Source: Autumnicola patrickiae (lineage in GTDB: Bacteria > Bacteroidota > Bacteroidia > Flavobacteriales > Flavobacteriaceae). From it: a stretch of 64,000 nucleotides of DNA. The stretch is taken from NCBI RefSeq assembly GCF_031846525.1, contig NZ_JAVRHM010000019.1, positions 20,100 through 84,099 on the forward strand. The letters run 5' to 3'. The notes beneath the pieces were generated by a model that saw only the letters and a list, made by a program, of their open reading frames with translations, had not been told where the DNA came from and made no database searches. A program made the translations under genes and the position numbers. Below, one piece after another: positions 57,052 to 64,000 of this stretch (position 1 is the stretch's first letter; every line of letters starts with the position of its first letter).

Positions 57052-57089
57052 AAAAAGCCCGATACTCAAAATGGCAATTTTCGGCTATA
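57052..57089 (+). repeat. Palindromic repeat overlapping the end of a gene
   Basis: CCCGATACTCAAAATGGC then AATTTTCGGCTATA; exact core at 57068-57083. Its right end overlaps the stop codon (57085-57087) of the luciferase-like gene on the other strand. Confidence 0.65.
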
Positions 57090-58098
57090 TTTCATTCATT
57101 ACTTCGGAAAAAATTCTGTAAGAATTTACCCGGTCCTCATGATGATAAATATGAGAAGCAACCATTAATTCGTTGACGCCGGCGCCGGTTTTCTTCAGAA
57201 ATTCCTGAGTTTCCTGTTTTACCGTCTCTTTACTACCAACAAAAGCATATTTCAACATCCTTTGAAAAGCAGGGTTTTCTGAAATTTCCTTTAACTCTGG
57301 CGTTAAGTCTATTGGTTCCTGAATATAATCTATGTTGCCCGTCATTACGCCAATCATCATTCTAAGCATAGAAGTAGAAATGCGCTCTGCCTCCTTATCT
57401 GTGTCGGCAGCAATTACATTTATACAGGCAATGGTGTAAGGCTCCTGCAGATATTCTGAAGGTTCGAAGTTGTTATAGTAGATATTTAACGCTTCAAAAA
57501 GATGTGTTGGCGCAAAATGACTTGCAAAAGCATAAGGCAAACCTTTTTTGGCTGCCAAATGGGCGCTGTCTGTACTTGAACCTAATATATAGATAGGAAC
57601 ATCCACACCTTCGGCTACAGTTGCCCGCACTTTATAGTCCATGTTTTCAGTTGAAAAATACTGCTGTATCTCCCCAATTTCTTCGGGAAATTTATACACT
57701 GCATGCATCCTGTTTGCCCGGATTGCCTGAGCGGTCACCTGATCTGTTCCGGGAGCCCTTCCAAGACCCATATCTATCCTGTTTGGGTATAGAGAGCCAA
57801 GAGTCCCGAATTGTTCAGAAACTATTAGCGGGGAATGATTGGGCAACATAATTCCGCCAGAACCAACCCTGATCTTTTTAGTTCCTCCGGCAATATACCC
57901 TATCAGGACGGCAGTAGCCGAACTTGCTATGCTTATCATATTGTGGTGTTCTGCCAACCAAAAACGATGATATCCGAAATCTTCTGCTTTCTGAGCCAGA
58001 TCCAGTGCTCTTTTAAAAGTTTCTTCGGGAGTGGAATTACTGGCCACACTCGCCAGTTCTAATATGGAGTATGGGGTATATTTATTTTTCTCAGACAT
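57085..58098 (-). CDS. LLM-class flavin-dependent oxidoreductase
   Basis: A 337-residue luciferase-like monooxygenase of the MsnO8 type (TIM barrel, FMNH2-dependent). YTPYSILELASVASNSTPEETFKRALDLAQKAEDFGYHRFWLAEHHNM contains the AEHH motif typical of this subgroup; IRVGSGGIMLPNHSPL, GLGRAPGTDQ and PIYILGSSTDSAHLAAKKGLPYAFASHFAP follow. It has no bacterial luciferase partner gene, so light emission is not expected; oxidation of aldehydes, sulfonates or other small organics is more likely. The TAG stop codon lies within a copy of the dispersed palindrome. The ATG at 58098 is normal. A 316-base gap separates it from the divergent fasciclin gene. Confidence 0.92.
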   Translation of the reverse strand: MSEKNKYTPYSILELASVASNSTPEETFKRALDLAQKAEDFGYHRFWLAEHHNMISIASSATAVLIGYIAGGTKKIRVGSGGIMLPNHSPLIVSEQFGTLGSLYPNRIDMGLGRAPGTDQVTAQAIRANRMHAVYKFPEEIGEIQQYFSTENMDYKVRATVAEGVDVPIYILGSSTDSAHLAAKKGLPYAFASHFAPTHLFEALNIYYNNFEPSEYLQEPYTIACINVIAADTDKEAERISTSMLRMMIGVMTGNIDYIQEPIDLTPELKEISENPAFQRMLKYAFVGSKETVKQETQEFLKKTGAGVNELMVASHIYHHEDRVNSYRIFSEVMNEI

Positions 58099-58414
58099 TA
58101 TATTCTCTTTTTTTCCGCCGAAAAAATGCGCTCTATTTCGGCTTTAAATCTTCATTTATCGTAGCATCTCAATTTAAGCAACATTAGAGGAAAACCACAG
58201 GATTTCAGAGAATTTTAGCATTGATTTATATCAAATAAATAAGGTTTCAATGATTGAAATACTTCCTCTTACAATTTTTTTGCAGCACTTTTTCTATAAG
58301 GTAGATCAGAAAGGTAGATCAGAGAAATTTAATGTTTAATAATATTTAACAAATCTTAAACAAAGTTTCAAGATTCCCTGCCTTACCTTTAACTTCTAAC
58401 AAAAACTTTGAACT
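58099..58414. other. Gap upstream of the fasciclin gene: promoter-like box and a short direct repeat
   Basis: AT-rich, no gene. AAGGTAGATCAG occurs twice in tandem (from about 58298 and 58311). TACCTTTA (58384-58391) is a near match to the -7 box, 24 bases before the fasciclin ATG. I see no copy of the dispersed palindrome here. Confidence 0.4.
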
Positions 58415-60310
58415 ATGAAATATTTTAAATTTAACAAGATTGCTGTAGTGGCATTTTTGGCTTTTGGCCTTTTTTCCTGCAGCGAGGATGATGATTTTAA
58501 TCCCGGAGGGACACCAGATGGTGGAACGGGTGATGACGACCCCACTACTGAAGTCCAAACCATAGCTGGTTTTGTTTCAGATAATGAAGATTATTCTTCT
58601 CTTGCAGCTGCTCTGGAAGCTGCAGACCTGACTTCTACACTGGATGGAACAGAACTTTACACTGTATTTGCACCAAACAATGCTGCATTTGCAACATTCT
58701 TAGAAGATAATGGTTTTGAAACTCTGGACGATGTTCCTACAGATGTTCTAACTCAGGTTTTACTTAACCACGTACAATCAGGAAGTATGATGTCTTCTTC
58801 CCTCTCTACCGGATATGTTGAGAGTATGGCTACCGGAATGGCTTCAGAAGATCCCCTAAGTCTTTATATTAATGCTGATGACGGGGTAATGCTTAACGGT
58901 GTTTCTACAGTAACCACAGCAGATGTGGAAGTAGATAACGGGGTAATTCATGCAGTTGATGCAGTAATCGGGCTGCCAGATGTAACTACATTTGCAACAG
59001 CAGACCCAGACTTTAGTATTTTAGTTCAGGCTCTGACAAGAGAAGAATCTTACAGCTTTGTAGAAACTTTAATGATGACAGAAGATCCTGCTCCATTTAC
59101 TGTTTTTGCTCCTACAGATGCTGCTTTTGAAAACGTATTGGCAGAATTAGATATGGCCGGTTTAGGTGATATCCCAGCAGATCTTTTGGAAACTATTTTA
59201 AGTTATCACGTTGTTGCCGGTAGTAACGTAAGATCTGGAGATCTTGAAGACGAAATGACCGTTCAAACTCTTGAAACTGGTGAATTTACTATTAATATAG
59301 GAGATGATGTCACCATTACCGATGAAAACGGGAGGACAGCCACAATTGTTATGGCTGATATACAGGCAAACAATGGTGTAATTCATGCTATTGACAGAGT
59401 AATCCTTCCCGAAAATGATGCTATAGAGATTGAAAGCAATACTATAGCCGATTTCGTAGCCGGAAATGAAAATTATTCTTCTTTACTGGCTGCACTGGAA
59501 GCTGCAGATCTTACTGATACTTTCACAGGAACAGACAGTTATACTGTTTTCGCTCCTGATAATGATGCTTTTGCAGCATTTTTAAATGATAATGGATTTG
59601 CTACTTTAGATGAAGTTCCTGAAGAACTACTTACCCAGGTTCTTTTAAACCATGTACAAATGGGAGAAGTAATGTCTTCAGACTTAAGTACAGGTTATAT
59701 GGAAAGTATGGCCGTTTGGGGAACTTCAGACGAGCCATTAAGCATGTATATTAATACTGATGATGGTGTTATGATAAATGGTATGGCTACCGTAACTTCA
59801 GCAGATAATGAAGTAGACAATGGTGTTATTCATGCTGTTGATGCAGTTATTGGATTACCCGATGTTACCACATTTGCAACAGCCGATCCAGATTTTGATT
59901 TACTTGTACAGGCGCTTACAAGAGAAGATTCTTTTACTTTTGTAGAAACCCTTATGATGAATGAGGATCCTGCTCCATTTACTGTTTTTGCACCTACTAA
60001 TGATGCTTTTACAGCTTTACTTGAAGAACTTGAAGTTGAAGCACTAGGCGATGTACCTACCGCAACTTTGGAAGCTGCTTTAGGTTACCATGTAGTAGCA
60101 GGAGCCAACGTAAGATCTGGGGATCTTACTGATGGAATGGCTGTAGAAACTTTGCAGGGCGAAGAATTCACTGTTAATCTTGAAGAAGATTCTGTGACAA
60201 TTACTGATGCTAACGGAAGAACATCTACTGTTATCGCTGCAGATATTCAAGCTACTAATGGAGTAATTCACGCGATTGACACTGTGCTTTTACCATCTAT
60301 GGAAGAATAA
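58415..60310 (+). CDS. Fasciclin lipoprotein with four FAS1 domains
   Basis: A 631-residue surface lipoprotein. The leader KYFKFNKIAVVAFLAFGLFSC places the lipid on Cys22; an acidic linker (SEDDDFNPGGTPDGGTGDDDP) follows. Four FAS1 domains fill the rest: two types in the order A-B-A-B. A (TIAGFVSDNEDYSSLAAALEAADL ... AVDAVIGLP) occurs at about 45-190 and 345-490; B (TTFATADPDFSILVQALTREESY ... AIDRVILP) at about 190-330 and 490-628. The A-B pairs are nearly identical over long runs, for instance DNGVIHAVDAVIGLPDVTTF, so a pair was duplicated recently. FAS1 proteins mediate adhesion. The acidic linker after Cys may direct export to the cell surface, as in other Bacteroidota lipoproteins. A terminator follows. 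Confidence 0.95.
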   Translation: MKYFKFNKIAVVAFLAFGLFSCSEDDDFNPGGTPDGGTGDDDPTTEVQTIAGFVSDNEDYSSLAAALEAADLTSTLDGTELYTVFAPNNAAFATFLEDNGFETLDDVPTDVLTQVLLNHVQSGSMMSSSLSTGYVESMATGMASEDPLSLYINADDGVMLNGVSTVTTADVEVDNGVIHAVDAVIGLPDVTTFATADPDFSILVQALTREESYSFVETLMMTEDPAPFTVFAPTDAAFENVLAELDMAGLGDIPADLLETILSYHVVAGSNVRSGDLEDEMTVQTLETGEFTINIGDDVTITDENGRTATIVMADIQANNGVIHAIDRVILPENDAIEIESNTIADFVAGNENYSSLLAALEAADLTDTFTGTDSYTVFAPDNDAFAAFLNDNGFATLDEVPEELLTQVLLNHVQMGEVMSSDLSTGYMESMAVWGTSDEPLSMYINTDDGVMINGMATVTSADNEVDNGVIHAVDAVIGLPDVTTFATADPDFDLLVQALTREDSFTFVETLMMNEDPAPFTVFAPTNDAFTALLEELEVEALGDVPTATLEAALGYHVVAGANVRSGDLTDGMAVETLQGEEFTVNLEEDSVTITDANGRTSTVIAADIQATNGVIHAIDTVLLPSMEE

Positions 60311-60336
60311 ATAGTTGGAAAGTTTAGATAAAGAAG

Positions 60337-60368
60337 AAGCTGTCTCATTAATTTGAGGCAGCTTTTTT
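60337..60368 (+). terminator. Rho-independent terminator after the fasciclin gene
   Basis: AAGCTGTCTCA, loop, TGAGGCAGCTT with one wobble, followed by six T residues. Confidence 0.85.
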
Positions 60369-60533
60369 GTTTGTTCCCAATTGATTAAATTGAAAACAGA
60401 TCAAATGAAAATTAATACCATGAGCAAGATTAAATTCAGCTGAGATGATAAGTATAATCTGCAATTTTGTAACAAGACCTGTACAAGTACATATGCCAGG
60501 TAAAAAGAATTTTCAACAATTAAAACTTAGCAG

Positions 60534-61319
60534 ATGGCAATAAAAATGCAGGGTGGCGAAACTGATTGTGGTTTCCGGCATCATTTATATTCAGGTCTTA
60601 GCGGCTTACAATTGCCAACACCCAAATACCTGTTTCCACCTCCATTTAAAAATTCAAGCAGGTTGACCTATTATGCATCCATATTTAACAGCATTGAAAT
60701 TAATAGTTCATTCTATAAAGTTCCGCGACCGGCAACAGTCGCTAACTGGGCTGCATCAGTGCCAGAACATTTCAGATTTACATTTAAACTATGGAAAGAA
60801 ATAACGCATAAGAAAAGTTTAAATTTTAATAATGAAGATGTTATAACTTTTTTTAACGCCATTAATTCAGTCCATACAAAGAAAGGCTGCTTACTTATTC
60901 AGTTTCCTCCGGGAATTGGAAGGGAGTACAGCACGCAACTGGAGAATTTGTTAGGCTGTATAAATAATTCAGATCCTAAACAAGAATGGAAGCTTGCTGT
61001 AGAGTTCCGAAACAAATCGTGGTATCATGAAGATGTTTATGATGTATTAAATTTTCACAAAACTGCAATAGTCATACAGGACATTCCAAAGTCGGCAACA
61101 CCTCTACTAAATCATAAATCTGATTTTATATATCTCCGTTTTCATGGTCCAACAGGAAATTACCGGGAGAGTTATTCAGAAGATTTTTTGAGGGAGTACG
61201 GCAACTTAATAAATGAGTGGATAGAAGAAGGGAAAAGCGTATATACCTATTTTAATAATACAATCGGCGATGCTTTTAATAACGTAAAATTGCTAAACCA
61301 TTTCGTTCAACATCAATAA
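60534..61319 (+). CDS. DUF72 family protein
   Basis: A 261-residue TIM-barrel-like protein of the DUF72 (YecE) family. The typical blocks are RLTYYASIFNSIEINSSFYKVPRPATVANWAASVPEHFRFTFKLWKEITH near residue 40, GCLLIQFPPGIGREYST, LAVEFRNKSWYHEDVYDVL, and FIYLRFHGPTGNYRESYSEDFL with the conserved RxHG. Function is unknown; the conserved Glu, Tyr and His residues resemble those of endonuclease IV-like barrels but no activity is established. It is the last ordinary chromosomal gene before the tRNA junction. ATG at 60534; gap of 165 bases after the fasciclin terminator. Confidence 0.88.
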   Translation: MAIKMQGGETDCGFRHHLYSGLSGLQLPTPKYLFPPPFKNSSRLTYYASIFNSIEINSSFYKVPRPATVANWAASVPEHFRFTFKLWKEITHKKSLNFNNEDVITFFNAINSVHTKKGCLLIQFPPGIGREYSTQLENLLGCINNSDPKQEWKLAVEFRNKSWYHEDVYDVLNFHKTAIVIQDIPKSATPLLNHKSDFIYLRFHGPTGNYRESYSEDFLREYGNLINEWIEEGKSVYTYFNNTIGDAFNNVKLLNHFVQHQ

Positions 61320-61429
61320 TGGTTTAAAGTTGGAACAAAATTTAAAATCCATTGGAATAAATATTAAATGAAAGCAATTGATATCAATTAAAAAATTTCG
61401 CTTGAATAAGGAGTTATTCTGTACCCGTT

Positions 61430-61464
61430 TTAAAAAAGAAAGGCCTCACATTCCTGTGAAGCCT
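61430..61464 (-). terminator. Terminator of the truncated initiator tRNA gene
   Basis: Minus strand: AGGCTTCACA, loop GGAA, TGTGAGGCCT followed by TTCTTTTTTA. It follows the tRNA 3' end by 13 bases and belongs to the original tRNA transcription unit. Confidence 0.8.
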
Positions 61465-61476
61465 TGTCATTGCTAG

Positions 61477-61519
61477 TAGCGGGAACTGGACTCGAACCAG
61501 TGACCTTCGGGTTATGAGC
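61477..61519 (-). tRNA. Initiator tRNA-Met (CAT), 3' half only
   Basis: On the minus strand the sequence runs GCTCATAACCCGA, AGGTC, ACTGG-TTCGAGT-CCAGT, TCCCGCT, A: that is, the anticodon loop CTCATAA, 3' anticodon stem, variable loop, T arm, 3' acceptor strand and discriminator of an initiator tRNA (anticodon stem ending in CCC, as in initiator tRNAs). CCA is not encoded. The 5' half is missing: upstream of the anticodon loop (above 61519) the sequence does not fit a D arm or acceptor strand. This is what remains at one end of an element that integrated in the anticodon loop. The intact gene should lie at the element's other end, outside this window. Confidence 0.85.
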
Positions 61520-61523
61520 TTGA
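61500..61523. mobile_element. Candidate attachment site (att) at the tRNA junction
   Basis: The break between tRNA-like and non-tRNA sequence falls in the anticodon stem-loop, bases about 61512-61523, a usual crossover place for tyrosine recombinases. The shared string TAACCCGAAGGTCA (minus strand) recurs as TAACCCGGAGGTCA at 63202-63215 on the plus strand. Confidence 0.55.
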
Positions 61524-61682
61524 CACTTAACATCATCAAACTTGACCAAAAGCCTGTATAATCAACTGTTTTCAAGGTAGTCAATATTTTTAGAAATCAA
61601 ATAATATCATCTAAAATAAAATTATTCTGTACTTATTCTGTACTAGTTTTTATTATCTTTATACTCTTCTAATAAGATGATT

Positions 61683-63029
61683 ATGGCAAGTATTAAAATT
61701 GTATTGCGCAAAAATATGATGAAAAAGGACGGCACTATTCCTTTGGCTCTTAGAATTAGCGAAAATTATAAGACAAATTACAAGTGGCTGGGTCAATATA
61801 TTTCCGAAAAGGACTGGGATAAAGTTGCAGGAAAAGCCAAGAGAACCTATCCTAATCATAAAAAGCTGAACAACTTTTTGATGAAGAAGTTGACAGAGGC
61901 AAATGATCTTTATTTTGATTCTAAAGATGAAAGCATTACACCAAAACAGGCTAAACAAAAATTGAAAGGACCAGGTGGCTCTAAGTCATTCTTTGCAGTT
62001 GCAGCAGAACGAATTATGAGTAAATATGATCGTGGAACTTTTTCGGTTGCTAAATCAGAGCTTTCCATTTTATATAATATTGAAGAGTTTCTTACTCTTA
62101 AATCCTCGTCATCCAAAAATGATGTAATTAAAGCTATAAAACAAAGAAGAAAGGATAGGGTGAGTAAAGCACGGAAATCTCAATACTCTTTTATGGATGG
62201 CATAGATCATTTTAAGAAAAATAAGACTTTGAAGTTCCGGGATATCGATCAAGCATTTATAGAGAGATATAAAACTTTCTGTTCTGCCTACTTGAATCAG
62301 AAAACACGTACTATATCAAATCAACTAATTTTCATTAGAACGCTTTTTAATATTGCTATTAAAGATGGAATTGTAGCTTCGAAATTTTATCCATTTGCGG
62401 GAGAAAAGGAAAAGATACGAATCGGTTCGGGTAACAAAATTGGCCTTACAACTAAGGAAGTTGAAAAAATAGAATCCCTACAATTTGAGCCTCAATCATC
62501 AATCTGGCATACACACAACGTATGGTTGATTGCCTTTTACTTTGCTGGCATACGTATTTCAGATGTGGTCAAATTAAAATGGGCTGATTTTAAGGATAAC
62601 CGACTTTATTATGTTATGAATAAAAACGAAAAACCCTTAAGTCTTAAAATTCCTGATAAAGCTAATGTCATATTGAATTTTTACAGAAAAAATCAAAAAG
62701 AAAATAATGGGTATATATTTCCCTTTCTAAAGGATTCAAAGAGTGACAACGCAGAGGATATTTTTATAAAAACTAGAAATGCAACAAAACTGTTTAATAA
62801 ATATTTGAAACGAATTGCCAGCCAATGTGAAATTGATAAGAATTTATCAAATCATATTGCACGTCATAGTTTCGGGAATATAGCTGGGGATAAAATACAT
62901 CCTTTAATGCTTCAGAAATTATATCGACATAGTGACTTAAAAACAACTTTGAACTATCAGGCAAATTTTATTCATAAAGATGCCGATGATGCTTTAGACA
63001 AAGTTATTAATTTCTCCGTCAACGGGTAA
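61683..63029 (+). CDS. Tyrosine recombinase / integrase (Bacteroidota element type)
   Basis: A 448-residue site-specific recombinase. The start is set at the second ATG (61683, MASIKIVLRKNMMKKDG); another ATG lies two codons upstream. Residues 1-95 are the arm-binding domain typical of Bacteroidota integrases, residues about 150-250 the SAM-like core-binding domain (YSFMDGIDHFKKNKTLKFRDI), and 265-448 the catalytic domain: Arg in FAGIRISDVVKLKWADF, Lys in the following beta hairpin, HIARHSFGN with His and Arg, a His in LYRHSDLKTT, and the nucleophile Tyr in LNYQAN. All catalytic residues are present. It lies directly inside the truncated initiator tRNA and should catalyse integration at that site. 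Its DNA is AT-rich relative to the chromosome on the left. Confidence 0.93.
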   Translation: MASIKIVLRKNMMKKDGTIPLALRISENYKTNYKWLGQYISEKDWDKVAGKAKRTYPNHKKLNNFLMKKLTEANDLYFDSKDESITPKQAKQKLKGPGGSKSFFAVAAERIMSKYDRGTFSVAKSELSILYNIEEFLTLKSSSSKNDVIKAIKQRRKDRVSKARKSQYSFMDGIDHFKKNKTLKFRDIDQAFIERYKTFCSAYLNQKTRTISNQLIFIRTLFNIAIKDGIVASKFYPFAGEKEKIRIGSGNKIGLTTKEVEKIESLQFEPQSSIWHTHNVWLIAFYFAGIRISDVVKLKWADFKDNRLYYVMNKNEKPLSLKIPDKANVILNFYRKNQKENNGYIFPFLKDSKSDNAEDIFIKTRNATKLFNKYLKRIASQCEIDKNLSNHIARHSFGNIAGDKIHPLMLQKLYRHSDLKTTLNYQANFIHKDADDALDKVINFSVNG

Positions 63030-63195
63030 ATACAAAGCGAGCACCGTTTCTGCAATAGGGATATTTTGGTCGTTTTGAAGTACGGAAATAGAAAAATTTT
63101 TGGATTTCATCTGTTGCTGCCACGGTTTTTCAACGGCTATGGTTGGAAATATCTACATCTTCGGTTACAACGATTAATTTTATTAATGAAGATAG

Positions 63196-63242
63196 GTTTC
63201 GTAACCCGGAGGTCAGGAGTTCAAATCTCCTTCTCGCTCCCA
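63196..63242 (+). tRNA. Second tRNA 3' half (anticodon loop TTCGTAA), no 5' half
   Basis: The plus strand reads TTCGTAA, CCCGG, AGGTC, AGGAG-TTCAAAT-CTCCT, TCTCGCT, C, CCA: a 3' anticodon stem, variable loop, perfect T arm, 3' acceptor strand and encoded CCA. If the loop is right the anticodon is CGT (Thr). The preceding bases cannot pair with the anticodon stem and no D arm or 5' acceptor strand is present. It may be a tRNA-Thr fragment or a strongly diverged copy of the initiator-tRNA half, with which it shares TAACCCG-AGGTCA and TC-CGCT. It points away from the integrase gene, opposite to the fragment at 61477. Confidence 0.6.
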
Positions 63243-63250
63243 GTAAAATC

Positions 63251-63278
63251 AAGGCTTTCGAGGAATCGAAGCCTTTTT
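63251..63278 (+). terminator. Terminator after the second tRNA fragment
   Basis: AAGGCTTTCGA, loop GGAA, TCGAAGCCTT and a T run, with one bulged base. Its spacing from the tRNA-like 3' end is normal for a tRNA gene terminator, which supports the view that this was once a real tRNA 3' end. Confidence 0.8.
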
Positions 63279-63774
63279 GCTTTTATCAAGTACAGAAATT
63301 TAATATTTTCTGGGTTGGCATTTGAATTGTCCTTTTTGATCTTTATTGTAGGTAAATTTTATTTTTCCGGAAAAAAAGGCACACAAATATAAGATCTAAC
63401 CAATTTTTGAAAAATTGTAGGTTTTGAATTATTTATAATAATTCAGCGAATCAATGTGGCTTGCCGCCTTTTGTATAGATAAGTAGTTCAGAAATTGGGC
63501 GACTAAGAATTCTATAAACACTGAAGATGTGAGAAGTACATCAATTAAAGGTAATCCGTTCAATAAATCATAAAATTCTTTAAAGCTACTCTCAATAACC
63601 AAAAGCGCTCTTCACCTGAACATTTATACCAGAATGTGCAGCCATATATTAAACAGGAAGTTAAAATATGCTAACTATATGATAAAACCACAATAATTAA
63701 GGTTTTATCTTTAAAATCAAAAGGTCCTTTCCGTCGTTAAGCTGTAATTTCGAAACAAACTAAAAAATTTAACT
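63279..63774. other. AT-rich region without a recognisable gene
   Basis: I see no credible reading frame in these 496 bases. Near its right end an inverted repeat, GATAAAACC (63681-63689) and GGTTTTATC (63701-63709) with an 11-base centre, overlaps a TATCTTTA box (63706-63713) upstream of the copper-protein gene. Confidence 0.4.
63681..63713 (+). promoter_or_regulatory. Candidate operator and promoter of the copper-binding protein gene
   Basis: Perfect nine-base arms GATAAAACC/GGTTTTATC, the right one overlapping the -7-like box TATCTTTA (63706-63713). A repressor on the palindrome would block the promoter. The ATG follows about 60 bases downstream. Confidence 0.45.
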
Positions 63775-64000
63775 ATGAGAAATGAAGAGCTAGTAAAAGG
63801 CATGTCCAACTGCGTAAATCACTGCAACTGGTGTGCTGACGCTTGTTTAAATGAAGAAAACCTAAAAGATATGGTTGAATGCATAAGACTGGATAAAGCT
63901 TGTGCAGCCGTATGCAGGGCATTGAACGACATTCTACTTACAGAATACAAGGATATTCAAAAATTGGTGGACTATTGTATTGAAATGTGTGAAAAATGTG
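63775..64000 (+). CDS. Four-helix-bundle copper-binding protein (Csp/DUF326-like), N-terminal part
   Basis: The frame from ATG 63775 runs to the window end: 75 residues starting MRNEELVKGMSNCVNHCNWC. Cysteines are spaced as in copper storage proteins and DUF326 four-helix bundles: CVNHCNWCADAC, CIRLDKACAAVC, CIEMCEKC, with Cys lining the inside of helices about every four residues. Such proteins bind many Cu(I) ions in the cell. There is no signal peptide, so this is the cytosolic form. The C-terminal part is beyond the window. It lies to the right of the integrase and second tRNA fragment, so it may be cargo of a mobile element, but no transport or regulator gene of a copper cluster is visible in the window. 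Confidence 0.85.
   Translation, partial: MRNEELVKGMSNCVNHCNWCADACLNEENLKDMVECIRLDKACAAVCRALNDILLTEYKDIQKLVDYCIEMCEKC

Noticed and set aside
57085..58098. Bioluminescence luciferase
   Set aside because: The AEHH-type single-subunit pattern is that of ordinary LLM oxidoreductases, and no luxAB or fatty-acid reductase genes are near.
58298..58325. Tandem GGTAGATCAGAAA direct repeat upstream of the fasciclin gene as a regulatory site
   Set aside because: Only two copies of 12-13 bases, too far from the start and without symmetry; noted in the gap entry but not strong enough for a separate claim.
61477..61560. A complete tRNA-Met gene on the minus strand
   Set aside because: Upstream of the anticodon loop no sequence pairs with the 3' anticodon stem or acceptor strand, and no D-arm consensus is present.
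63066..63392. 108-codon open frame downstream of the integrase
   Set aside because: It runs through the tRNA fragment and its terminator hairpin, so it cannot be a real gene.

Overview
The window is a stretch of chromosome from a marine-type member of the Bacteroidota, class Flavobacteriia, most like the Gramella / Salegentibacter / Zunongwangia group. I infer this from gene content and style, not from a database search: Rho carries a long Asn/Asp/Arg-rich insertion and sits next to a DUF4293 protein; there are OMP_b-brl_3 and CarboxypepD_reg-like outer-membrane proteins, GSCFA, DUF4136, DUF4230 and DUF5522 proteins; lipoproteins have short Bacteroidota-type leaders; and several start sites are preceded by the TAnnTTTG -7 box of the Bacteroidota sigma factor. 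Base composition is moderately AT-rich, and more so in the first gene after cdaA and in the last 2.5 kb.

Layout. 1-4.2 kb: the end of a diadenylate cyclase gene, an unrecognised AT-rich gene, then truA with an MsbA-like ABC exporter and a divergent YfcE-type phosphoesterase. 4.4-11.8 kb: DUF4293, rho, a second short DnaE-type polymerase, hemW and ruvC. 11.8-16 kb: a membrane glycosyltransferase, a YciI protein, and a BlaI / M56-peptidase-TonB-C signalling pair with a lipoprotein carrying a related C-terminal domain. 16-24.5 kb: metabolic and stress genes (PfkB kinase, trehalose-phosphatase, HPF/RaiA-like factor, CPA1 antiporter, creatininase-like hydrolase, flavoprotein, BrkB). 24.5-25.6 kb: a lone AbiC-type phage-defence candidate. 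25.7-29.4 kb: a minus-strand cluster hemL, glucosaminidase-LysM lipoprotein, ACC-deaminase-like enzyme and a small membrane protein. 29.5-39.8 kb: DUF4136, aromatic amino acid hydroxylase, DUF4230, GSCFA, alaS, then an M23 peptidase-MerR-LemA-TPM-TPM operon. 40-60.3 kb: large outer-membrane protein, Der, Era, SulP, surface proteins, M1 peptidase, GH31 alpha-glucosidase, luciferase-like oxidoreductase, and a four-domain fasciclin lipoprotein. 60.5-64 kb: DUF72 protein, then a junction where only the 3' half of an initiator tRNA-Met gene remains, a tyrosine recombinase, a second 3' tRNA half facing the other way, and the start of a copper-binding four-helix-bundle protein.

Two things stand out beyond the gene list. 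First, a short interrupted palindrome, core AAAATGGCAATTWTCG, occurs at seven places exactly and at about a dozen more with changes, in intergenic spaces, inside a terminator and inside coding frames; a four-to-five copy array of a longer unit containing it fills the gap at 39.9-40.5 kb. Second, the right end is a mobile-element boundary with an unusual arrangement of two outward-facing tRNA 3' halves around an integrase gene. I found no CRISPR array, no insertion sequence with a transposase, no rRNA and no complete tRNA. The clearest accessory genes are the AbiC-like protein, the integrase and possibly the gene at 185-1069.
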